Source: Collinsella sp. (GTDB taxonomy: Bacteria > Actinomycetota > Coriobacteriia > Coriobacteriales > Coriobacteriaceae). From it: a stretch of DNA of 34,085 bases. How positions within the stretch are numbered: position 1 is the stretch's first letter; every line of letters starts with the position of its first letter. Both the position numbers and the translations under genes were made by a program. The notes beneath the pieces are model-generated. The model made no database searches and was not told the DNA's origin. It saw only the letters and a program-made list of their open reading frames with translations. Below, piece after piece: positions 15,694 through 22,251 of the stretch. Where the stretch lies: contig DXMA01000024.1 of the NCBI GenBank assembly GCA_019414445.1, positions 1-34,085 of the forward strand, written 5' to 3'.

Positions 15694-18252
15694 ATGGAAT
15701 TTTACGCAAGCTGCCCCGAGGGCTTTGAGTCCGCACTCGCCGATGAGCTTAAACGCCTCGGGCTTTCGCATGTTCGCCGGCTGAGGGGCCGCGCCACGTT
15801 TGAGGGCGAGCTCGAGCAAGGCTACCGAGCATGCCTGTGGTCGCGCCTGGCGAGCCGCGTGTTCGTGGTGCTCGGGCGCTTTGAGGCGCAGGATGCCGAT
15901 GAACTGTACGATAGCGTTTACGGCATCGCCTGGGAGAGCATCGTCCGCCCCGGCGCCACCATCGCCATCACCGCCCGCGGCGTGACCGAGCAGCTGCGCA
16001 ACACGCGCTTCTCGGCCCTGCGCGCCAAGGACGCGCTGTGCGACCGCCTGGCCGAGACCACGGGCCGTCGCGCCGACGTCGATGCCGCCGACCCCGATGT
16101 TCACCTACTGCTTTCGCTGCGCCAGCGCCGCGCGAGCATCAGCCTGGACCTTTCGGGCGACCCGCTGTTCAAACGCCTGCCGCCCGCAGCGACCCGCGCC
16201 GGCGAGGGCGCGCACGTGCTGCGCCCCGACTACGCCGCCCTGGTGCTGGCGCAGGTCGGCTGGACCGCGCTATGCGAGCGCGAGCTGACGGCCGACGATT
16301 ACGAAAACGAAGCCCTGCCCACGCTGGTCGACGCCTCGTGCGCCGGCGGCGGTCTGCTGCTGGAAGCCGTGAACATTCTGACTGACCGCGCCCCGGGTTT
16401 TGCACGCGAGCACTGGGGTTTTGAGGGCTGGCAGCTGCATGATGCCGCCCTGTGGGAGCAGCTGCTTGCCGAGGCGCGCGAGCGCAAGACGGCGGCACGC
16501 GGGCGCCAGGCGCGCATCGTTGCCGTGGATGTTGACCCCGCCGCCCGCAAGACCGCTGAGCGCATGGTCAAGTGTGCCGGCTACAAGCGTTTTGTCGACT
16601 TTTGCGCCGCCAAGTCCGCCACCGTGCTGGACCACGCGGGCGCCGTCGCCGGTGCCGCCGTGGTCGCAGATACCACCGAGACCCCGCTTTCGCTCATGCA
16701 CGACGCCATGACACTCATCGGCGAGCTGCGCCGCGCGCCCGAGCTTACCGCCGCGCCGGTCGCCGCGCTCACCCGCGATGGACTTATGGCCCGCGCGCTC
16801 CATGCCGAGCCTGCGCGCTCCATCGCCGTCATGCCCAATAACGAGGAGGCGGCTCTTGATGTTTGGCCCTCGCTCGACCACGCCGCCGCGACATTCGAAG
16901 CTGCGACCAGCGCAGATGCCGAGAAACAGACCGCGGACGCCGTGGACGAAGCCGCCAACACCCCCATGCCCGAACCTGCCGCCACGCTCGACCTGGGCGA
17001 CGGCAAGCCGCTGCCCGTGCTCATCCCGGAGTCCGAGCAGTTCGCCAACCGCCTGCGCAAGAATGCCCGTCTGCGCCGCAAGTGGGCCAAGCGCGAGGGC
17101 GTGAGCTGCTACCGCGTCTACGATGCCGACCTGCCCGACTACTCCGCCGCCATCGACCTGTACGAGGGCTGCCCGCAGACGCCGGGCCGCTGGCTCGTCA
17201 TCGCCGAATACGCCGCGCCCAAGACCATCGATCCCGCACTGGCCCAGGCCCGTATGCTCGACATTCTGGCCATCGCGCCGCGTATCCTGGATGTCCCGGC
17301 CGAGCACGTGCACGCCAAGGCCCGCATGCGTTCGCGCGGCGGCTCGCAGTACGGCAAGCAGGGCGCCGGCAAGGGCGCATCGGGCGAGCGCGCCAACATC
17401 GCGCGCCGTCGCCTGCCGCTCATCGAAGAGGGCGGACTCACCTTTGCCGTCAACTTTGACGACTACCTGGATGTGGGCATCTTCCTGGACCACCGCGTCA
17501 CCCGCAACCTGGTACGCGAGCACGCCAAGCAGGCGCGCCGCTTCCTCAACCTGTTTGCCTACACCGGCACCGCCACCTGCTATGCGGCAGACGGCGGCGT
17601 CGAGGAAACTGTGACGGTCGACCTTTCCAACACCTATCTGGACTGGGCCGAGCGCAACATGCGACAGAACGGCTTTGTGGGGCCGCAGTATCACTTTGTG
17701 CGCGATGACGTGCTCGCCTGGATTCGCGACCAGCGCCAGACGCGCAACCGCTGGGATCTGATCTTTGTCGACCCGCCCACGTTTTCGAACTCGTCCAAGA
17801 TGGGCCGCCGCACCTGGGATGTCCAGCGCGACCATGTTGAGCTTTTGGCCGGCGTATCTCGCCTGCTCGCACAGGGCGGGCACGCCATCTTTAGCTGCAA
17901 CCTGCGCGGTTTCCGCCCCGAAACGCGCAAGCTCGCGCACGCGGGCGTCGTGCTGGAGGACATTACGGCGCAGACCATCCCCGAGGACTTTGCGCGCAAC
18001 CAGAAGGTGCACCATTGCTATATCGTGCGCCGCCTGCCCATCGAGGACGCCATGGCCGAGGCCGGCTTTAGCGCTGAGGAAATTGCCGAGCGAACCGAGG
18101 AGCTGCGCAACCCCGAAGCCCGCAAGCCTCGCGCAACGGCGCCCGCGCACGCGCAGACCGGCGACCGAGGGCCGCGCGGCGACGGCAAGCCTGTCTGCGC
18201 CGGCAAGCCCAAAAAGAAGAAGTTCTACGCCAGCAAGCCCAAGGGCAAATAA
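15694..18252 (+). CDS. rlmL: RlmKL-type fused 23S rRNA methyltransferase, RlmL half apparently degenerate
   Basis: Fused protein of 852 residues. An N-terminal ferredoxin-like/THUMP region (about 1-150) is followed by an RlmL-like methyltransferase domain (about 160-390), a linker, then an RlmK domain (about 450-790) and a basic tail (KPKKKKFYASKPKGK). In E. coli RlmL makes m2G2445 and RlmK m7G2069. The RlmK half looks intact: NLFAYTGTAT for SAM and FVDPPTFSNS. In the RlmL half, the SAM loop expected as DPxCGSGT reads DASCAGGG (about residue 212). The NPPY catalytic motif is absent, and its place (about 323-330) reads VVADTTETP. The surrounding framework, such as TDRAPGF and WGFEGW, is kept. 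The frame is open throughout, so this is not a pseudogene. I infer that the RlmL half is inactive or retained for RNA binding. Confidence 0.9.
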   Translation: MEFYASCPEGFESALADELKRLGLSHVRRLRGRATFEGELEQGYRACLWSRLASRVFVVLGRFEAQDADELYDSVYGIAWESIVRPGATIAITARGVTEQLRNTRFSALRAKDALCDRLAETTGRRADVDAADPDVHLLLSLRQRRASISLDLSGDPLFKRLPPAATRAGEGAHVLRPDYAALVLAQVGWTALCERELTADDYENEALPTLVDASCAGGGLLLEAVNILTDRAPGFAREHWGFEGWQLHDAALWEQLLAEARERKTAARGRQARIVAVDVDPAARKTAERMVKCAGYKRFVDFCAAKSATVLDHAGAVAGAAVVADTTETPLSLMHDAMTLIGELRRAPELTAAPVAALTRDGLMARALHAEPARSIAVMPNNEEAALDVWPSLDHAAATFEAATSADAEKQTADAVDEAANTPMPEPAATLDLGDGKPLPVLIPESEQFANRLRKNARLRRKWAKREGVSCYRVYDADLPDYSAAIDLYEGCPQTPGRWLVIAEYAAPKTIDPALAQARMLDILAIAPRILDVPAEHVHAKARMRSRGGSQYGKQGAGKGASGERANIARRRLPLIEEGGLTFAVNFDDYLDVGIFLDHRVTRNLVREHAKQARRFLNLFAYTGTATCYAADGGVEETVTVDLSNTYLDWAERNMRQNGFVGPQYHFVRDDVLAWIRDQRQTRNRWDLIFVDPPTFSNSSKMGRRTWDVQRDHVELLAGVSRLLAQGGHAIFSCNLRGFRPETRKLAHAGVVLEDITAQTIPEDFARNQKVHHCYIVRRLPIEDAMAEAGFSAEEIAERTEELRNPEARKPRATAPAHAQTGDRGPRGDGKPVCAGKPKKKKFYASKPKGK

Positions 18253-18256
18253 ACAA

Positions 18257-18323
18257 AGTTGCGGTGGAATAGTTCCTAAAAATGCCTGGCAAAGGCCCAA
18301 ACAGGAACTATTTCACCGCAACT
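18257..18323. repeat. Hairpin between the convergent rlmKL-type and kdpE genes
   Basis: 21-nt arms with one mismatch: 18257-18277, starting AGTTGCGGTGGAATAG, and 18303-18323, ending TTTCACCGCAACT, with a 25-nt loop. It starts 5 nt after the rlmKL-type stop and lies before the kdpE stop at 18348, so it may stop transcription from both sides, although there is no T-run. Confidence 0.8.
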
Positions 18324-18347
18324 CATAGTGGGATGGCGGACGCCGTT

Positions 18348-19061
18348 CTAGCCTTGGGTGACCAATCGGTAACCGATACCCACATGCGTCTGGATATAGC
18401 GCGGGTGCGCGGGGTCGGACTCGATCTTCTTGCGCAACGTGCCCATAAAGACGCGCAGGCTCGCCAGATCGCTCTTAGTTGCCGTGCCCCAAATCTCGTG
18501 CAGGATAAACTGGTGCGTCAGCACCTTGTCGGCGTTATGCGCCAGCAGGCACAGGAGCTTGTACTCGATCGGCGTCAGATGCAGCTCCTCGCCATCCATC
18601 GTGGCGATGCCGGCATCAAAATCGATATGCAGCTCACCGGTATCGAACGAGCCCTCGGAGGCAACGCCGCCCGTTTGCGCATACGAAAGGCGCCTGAGCG
18701 TCGTGCGAATGCGCGCGAGCAGCTCCTCGACCGAAAACGGCTTGGTCAGGTAGTCGTCGGCGCCAGCATCGAGCGCGCGAATCTTGTCCGCGTCCTCGCT
18801 GCGTGCCGAGACCACAATAATCGGCATACCCGACCATGCGCGCACCGATTCCACCACCTTGACGCCGTCCATATCGGGCAGACCCAGGTCGAGCAGCACA
18901 ATGCTCGGTGCCTGCGATGAGGCAGCAGCGATGGCGGCATGGGCGGTCTCCACGGCCATATGGCGCAAGCCGTGCGCCTCGAGCGCGGCAACAATAAGAT
19001 TGCGAACGGCGGGGTCGTCCTCAACGACCAAGATGAGCGGTTTTACGGCAGAGTTCGGCAC
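18348..19061 (-). CDS. kdpE: KdpE-like OmpR-family response regulator
   Basis: Response regulator of 237 residues. The receiver domain has the acidic pair VVEDD, the phospho-acceptor Asp in LLDLGLPDMDG (about 54) and Lys in DDYLTKPF. The C-terminal winged helix (ELHLTPIEYKLLCLLAHNAD to YIQTHVGIGYRL) matches KdpE closely. A GTG start at 19061 is chosen because GGAG lies 7 nt upstream, within the end of the kinase gene, and the 27 residues of the longer frame look unrelated. It is the last gene of the kup-kdpD-kdpE group. No kdpFABC pump genes are in the window, so the regulator may control kup or genes elsewhere. Confidence 0.9.
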   Translation of the reverse strand: MPNSAVKPLILVVEDDPAVRNLIVAALEAHGLRHMAVETAHAAIAAASSQAPSIVLLDLGLPDMDGVKVVESVRAWSGMPIIVVSARSEDADKIRALDAGADDYLTKPFSVEELLARIRTTLRRLSYAQTGGVASEGSFDTGELHIDFDAGIATMDGEELHLTPIEYKLLCLLAHNADKVLTHQFILHEIWGTATKSDLASLRVFMGTLRKKIESDPAHPRYIQTHVGIGYRLVTQG

Positions 19062-19065
19062 GGCG

Positions 19066-20691
19066 CTACTCCTTATCAAACGAAACGTCGGCGGCGGGAA
19101 GCTCAATCGTAAAGACCGAGCCGTGCGGGTCCGCCGCGGCAACCTCTATGCTACCGCCATGCGCCAACGCAATGGAGCGGCAGAGCGAAAGACCCAGGCC
19201 AACGCTGCGGTGGCTGTCGGCAAGACCGTGGTTGGCGGTATAGAACGACTCAAAGATCCGCTCGCGGTCCTCGGGTGCGATGCCCGGACCATCATCGGCC
19301 ACCGAGCACGCCACGCGTCCATCGTCGACGCTAATCGAAATCATGATATGCGAGCCTGCGGGCGTATAGGTGATGGCGTTGTTCACCAGATTGACCACCA
19401 GCTGCACCATCAAGCGCGCATCGACATTGACGAGCGCCGGCTCATCGCACGCCACCACCTTAAGGTCGTGCTCGCGCACGGCAGGGTTCACGTGGCGCAG
19501 CGCCTCCTCGACGATATCGTCCATGAGCTCGAGCGTGGTCGACAGCCGCATACCGCCGCCCTCGAGCTTGGTAATGGCGAGCAGGTTCTCGACGGTGGCG
19601 TTGAGCCACAGCGCATCCGAGCGAATGGATAGAAGCAGGCAGCGGCGCGTCTGGGCATCGAGCACCGCGGTGCCGGTCGAGCCCTGGTCGAGCAGCACGT
19701 CGGCATTGCCCGAAATACTGGTGAGCGGCGTGCGCAGGTCGTGCGAGATGGAGCGCAGCAGGTTGGCGCGCAGCTGCTCGTTTTTGGCGAGCACCGCCGC
19801 CTCCTCGCGGGCCTCCATGGCGCGGGCGCGATCGAGTGCCAGCTCGCCTTCGCTCACGATGGCATCGGCAAGTGTCCGCTCCTCGTGCGTCAGCACGTCG
19901 GGCTCGGCAACGATAGCCAGCACGCCCACCACCGAGGCGGGGTCGCCCGAGTGCACGAAGCCGTCGCCCGTGCGAACCGTCAGGTAGATGCCATAAAACG
20001 CCGAGCCGCCAAACGTGGCGTCGAGCGGCGTTCCCACATAGGCGGACGCCGAGAGCCGCGGCGGCATCTGAGGCGCCAGTTCGTGCACCGGCGCGGCATC
20101 GCCCACGGCCGTGTACGTCGCACGCGGCAGCAGGTCATCGCCCTCGTCGTCGGCGCTGTACCACACGACCGGACAGCCCGAAAGACGCGCCAGCTGCGTT
20201 GCCATGGCATGGACAATCTGATGCTGATCGGCGCACCGTTGCAGCATGCGGTTGGTCTCGAGCACCATATGCGTGCGGCGGTCGCTAGCGGCAGCCTGTG
20301 CCAAGGCGCGGCGCAGGGCCAACGCAATCGAGCTCGACACAAGCGAGACCACGAACATGATGAAGAACATGCCGGGATAGAAGCGGTCGATAAGCGACAG
20401 CGAGTAGCGCGGGTCGACAAACAAGAAGTTGTAGAGCGCCACGGCGGCAGCCGAGCTCAGCAAGCAATACAGGCGACTCCAGGTAAAGAATGCGCACAGC
20501 TGAACGGCGAATACATAGACGATCATGATGCTCGGCGCGAGACCCGGATGGTCGAGCAGCGCGCCCACAATCGTCGCCGCGACCAGCAGCCCCACCGATA
20601 CGCAGGCGTCATACAGAGGAGTGCGGCGCGTCAGCGTTGTGCGCCGCCACCAAAAGCTATCGGCAATATCGCCGTCCGTACGGACGTCCAT
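19066..20691 (-). CDS. kdpD: KdpD-like sensor histidine kinase lacking the N-terminal KdpD and USP domains
   Basis: Membrane histidine kinase of 541 residues, against about 900 for full KdpD. It begins directly with the four-helix DUF4118 membrane region (about 28-125). A GAF-like sensor follows (about 150-275), then HisKA with His in SISHDLRTPLTSI (about 320), and an ATPase domain with the N box NLVNNAITYTP, VADDGPGI and GLGLSL. The usual N-terminal KdpD domain with its ATP-binding loop and the universal-stress domain are missing. Purine-rich sequence (GAGAGGGG) precedes the ATG. It lies 4 nt before kdpE. The IS3 element ends about 50 nt upstream. Since the pre-insertion gap to kup would have been only about 100 nt, the short form is probably native and not caused by the IS. 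Confidence 0.9.
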   Translation of the reverse strand: MDVRTDGDIADSFWWRRTTLTRRTPLYDACVSVGLLVAATIVGALLDHPGLAPSIMIVYVFAVQLCAFFTWSRLYCLLSSAAAVALYNFLFVDPRYSLSLIDRFYPGMFFIMFVVSLVSSSIALALRRALAQAAASDRRTHMVLETNRMLQRCADQHQIVHAMATQLARLSGCPVVWYSADDEGDDLLPRATYTAVGDAAPVHELAPQMPPRLSASAYVGTPLDATFGGSAFYGIYLTVRTGDGFVHSGDPASVVGVLAIVAEPDVLTHEERTLADAIVSEGELALDRARAMEAREEAAVLAKNEQLRANLLRSISHDLRTPLTSISGNADVLLDQGSTGTAVLDAQTRRCLLLSIRSDALWLNATVENLLAITKLEGGGMRLSTTLELMDDIVEEALRHVNPAVREHDLKVVACDEPALVNVDARLMVQLVVNLVNNAITYTPAGSHIMISISVDDGRVACSVADDGPGIAPEDRERIFESFYTANHGLADSHRSVGLGLSLCRSIALAHGGSIEVAAADPHGSVFTIELPAADVSFDKE

Positions 20692-20719
20692 CAGCGCCCC
20701 GCCCCTCTCTCAAAAACAA

Positions 20720-20734
20720 AAACCACCACAAAGG
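20720..20734. repeat. Left half of a hairpin split by the IS3 element
   Basis: AAACCACCACAAAGG here is the exact reverse complement of CCTTTGTGGTGGTTT at 22201-22215. Removing the IS (20741-22194) and one copy of the CAG target duplication joins the halves into a perfect 15-bp stem with the 9-nt loop GGACAGGCA. Confidence 0.85.
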
Positions 20735-20778
20735 GGACAGTGAACTGCGCCCCGAAACTTGGACTGAATAAATAGCGA

Positions 20779-21630
20779 CTACGCCGCAAGGGCCCGGTTC
20801 CGGAACTCCTCCGGCGTCAGGCCCTTCAATCTTACCTGCCTGCGCCGCGTGCTCCAATGGGCTATGTACCCCTCCAGGTCGCGCTTGAAGTCCCCGAAGC
20901 TGCCCCACTCCCTGCCGCGGTAGAACTCGTCCTTCACGTGGCCGAAGAGCTGCTCGGTGGCGGCGTTGTCGATGCAGTTCCCCTTGCGCGACATGCTCTG
21001 GGTGATGCCCGCCCCCTCCAGCCTGGAGGTGTAGGACTCGTGCTGGTACTGCCAGCCCATGTCCGAATGCATGGTCGGCGCCGCCCCGTCGGGCAGGGCC
21101 TCGAGGAGCCGGTCGAGCATCCTGTGCTGCTGGGCGAGGTCCGGCGAGGTCGATATGTCGCTCGCCACGATCTCCTTCGTGCAGAAGTCGAGCACCGGGG
21201 CCCAGTAGGCCTTGGCGCCCGCCACCTTGAACTCGGTGACGTCGGTGCCGAGCTTCTGCCACGGCCCCTCGGCGCCGAAGTCCCTCGCGATGACGTTCTC
21301 GAACGTGCTCCCCACGAGCCCCCTGTAGGAGCTGTACCGGCGGCGGGAGCCCCGGCGGCGTATCCCGCACCGGATGCCCATCTCGCGCATCATCTTGAGC
21401 ACGGTCTTGTCGGCCACGACCGCGCCCAGCTCGGCGCGCAGGCACATGGCTATCTGCCGGTGCCCGCAGCCGTTGGCGGTGCGCGAGAATATCTCGGCCG
21501 CGGCGTCGCGCAGCTCGGGCCGGGTCGGCCTCCGCGGGTGCGCCAGCGCGTAGTAGTAGGTCGACCTCCTGAGCCCCGAGCACTCCAGCAGGTGGCGCAG
21601 GGAGTGCCCCTCCGCGCGCAGCGCCCTCAC
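20779..21630 (-). CDS. IS3-family transposase OrfB (DDE integrase domain)
   Basis: Catalytic part of the transposase, 283 residues from a GTG at 21630. More likely it is produced mainly as an OrfAB fusion by -1 slippage on A7 at 21684-21690. It carries the rve-type DDE core: first Asp in LGTDVTEFK, second in MHSDMGWQYQ, Glu in NAATEQLFGHVKDEFY. The phrase RKGNCIDNAATEQ is typical of the IS150-like group. An HTH-like region (HSLRHLLECSGLRRSTYYYA) opens it. No strong ribosome-binding site is seen before the GTG, which supports expression by frameshift. The frame is intact to its stop at 20779. Confidence 0.92.
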   Translation of the reverse strand: MRALRAEGHSLRHLLECSGLRRSTYYYALAHPRRPTRPELRDAAAEIFSRTANGCGHRQIAMCLRAELGAVVADKTVLKMMREMGIRCGIRRRGSRRRYSSYRGLVGSTFENVIARDFGAEGPWQKLGTDVTEFKVAGAKAYWAPVLDFCTKEIVASDISTSPDLAQQHRMLDRLLEALPDGAAPTMHSDMGWQYQHESYTSRLEGAGITQSMSRKGNCIDNAATEQLFGHVKDEFYRGREWGSFGDFKRDLEGYIAHWSTRRRQVRLKGLTPEEFRNRALAA

Positions 21631-21650
21631 CGCCTCGGCCGCCGCCCTGG

Positions 21651-22148
21651 TCAGAGCCCGTCCCGCTCGACCAGGGCGCGCAATTTTTTTAGGTAGGCGA
21701 CCTCGGCCTCGAGCCTGCGGCAGCGCTCCTCGAGCTCCTGCTCGCGGGTGCGGGCCCGGGGTTTCGACCTCGACCCCCTCGGTCTGCCCTTCGGGCGGGG
21801 CCGCAGCGCCTCGGCGCCGCCCTCGCGGTAGAGCCTGCACCAGCGCTCCAGCGGGGATTTCGACCTGATCCCGAACTCGGCCATGGCGTCGGCCTTCGCC
21901 ATCCCGTCGTCGACCACGGCCGACGCCGCGGCGACCCTCTGCTCGAATGTGTAACTGGATTGTTTCCCGTCCATGGACAGCAGCGCCTCGCTTCCGAACG
22001 CCCGGTATACCCACTGCCATTCTCTCACGGTCTCGCGGGGGACGGACAGGGCCTCGGCCGCCGGCTTGCAGCCGACGCCGGCGTCGAAGAGCTCGACGGC
22101 CCGCCTCCTGGACTCCAGATCGTGCTTCGACCTGAGATCTATACTCAT
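21651..22148 (-). CDS. IS3-family transposase OrfA (helix-turn-helix)
   Basis: DNA-binding subunit of 165 residues. The N-terminal helix-turn-helix is RRAVELFDAGVGCKPAAEAL followed by SVPRETVREWQWVY. A second helix-turn-helix lies about residues 65-105 (KADAMAEFGIRSKSPLERW). Then come an Arg/Pro-rich linker and a C-terminal leucine-zipper-like coil (EQELEERCRRLEAEVAYLKK), as usual for OrfA. The stretch CTA AAA AAA TTG near the end is the slippery site. Shifting -1 there leads into the OrfB frame (AAA AAA ATT GCG), giving the OrfAB fusion. Confidence 0.92.
   Translation of the reverse strand: MSIDLRSKHDLESRRRAVELFDAGVGCKPAAEALSVPRETVREWQWVYRAFGSEALLSMDGKQSSYTFEQRVAAASAVVDDGMAKADAMAEFGIRSKSPLERWCRLYREGGAEALRPRPKGRPRGSRSKPRARTREQELEERCRRLEAEVAYLKKLRALVERDGL
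21684..21690 (-). promoter_or_regulatory. Programmed -1 frameshift site (A7) of the IS3 transposase
   Basis: Seven A residues on the minus strand (seven T on the plus strand) occur where OrfA reads Leu-Lys-Lys-Leu and the OrfB frame reads Lys-Lys-Ile. A run of this kind near the end of orfA is the standard slippage site for making the OrfAB transposase in this family. A downstream stimulatory stem was not examined in detail. Confidence 0.8.
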
Positions 22149-22200
22149 GGAAAACCTCCCATTTCCCGATGTCCAAGAAATGGGAGGCAGTTCACAGGCA

Positions 22201-22215
22201 CCTTTGTGGTGGTTT
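22201..22215. repeat. Right half of the hairpin split by the IS3 element
   Basis: CCTTTGTGGTGGTTT is the exact partner of 20720-20734. A second TTGTGGTGGTT follows at 22220-22230, an 11-nt partial direct repeat of the same arm. The restored hairpin would sit between the kup stop and kdpD. Confidence 0.85.
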
Positions 22216-22251
22216 CCCCTTGTGGTGGTTCCAAGTGTATAGCCTTGCAGT

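Larger units (their letters stand above)
20741..22194 (-). mobile_element. Complete IS3-family insertion sequence, 1,454 bp
   Basis: Ends are TGAACTGC at 20741 and GCAGTTCA at 22194, giving the TG...CA termini usual in the IS3 family. Terminal inverted repeats of about 24 nt (20741-20764 and 22171-22194) match at 18 positions, including the outer TGAACTGC and the inner CTTGGAC. A 3-bp target duplication, CAG, flanks it (20738-20740 and 22195-22197). It contains orfA and orfB in the IS150-like layout with an A7 slippage site. Both frames look intact and the ends are complete, so it may be active and recently inserted. It separates kup from kdpD in the same orientation. Confidence 0.95.

Noticed and set aside
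15694..18252. RlmKL as a pseudogene
   Set aside because: The frame is open over 852 codons, the RlmK half keeps all motifs, and framework residues of the RlmL half are conserved. The loss is limited to catalytic motifs.
16270..18300. Open frame of 676 codons antisense to the rlmKL-type gene
   Set aside because: It is a frame shadow of the methyltransferase gene and has no recognisable domain.
19066..20740. kdpD truncated by the IS insertion
   Set aside because: Removing the IS leaves only about 100 nt between kup and kdpD, with an intact hairpin and a proper start, so no room exists for a lost N-terminal part.
20779..22176. Single 465-codon frame through the whole IS as one transposase
   Set aside because: Only the part after the A7 site is real OrfB. 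The earlier part of that frame is a shadow of orfA, which has the helix-turn-helix in another frame.
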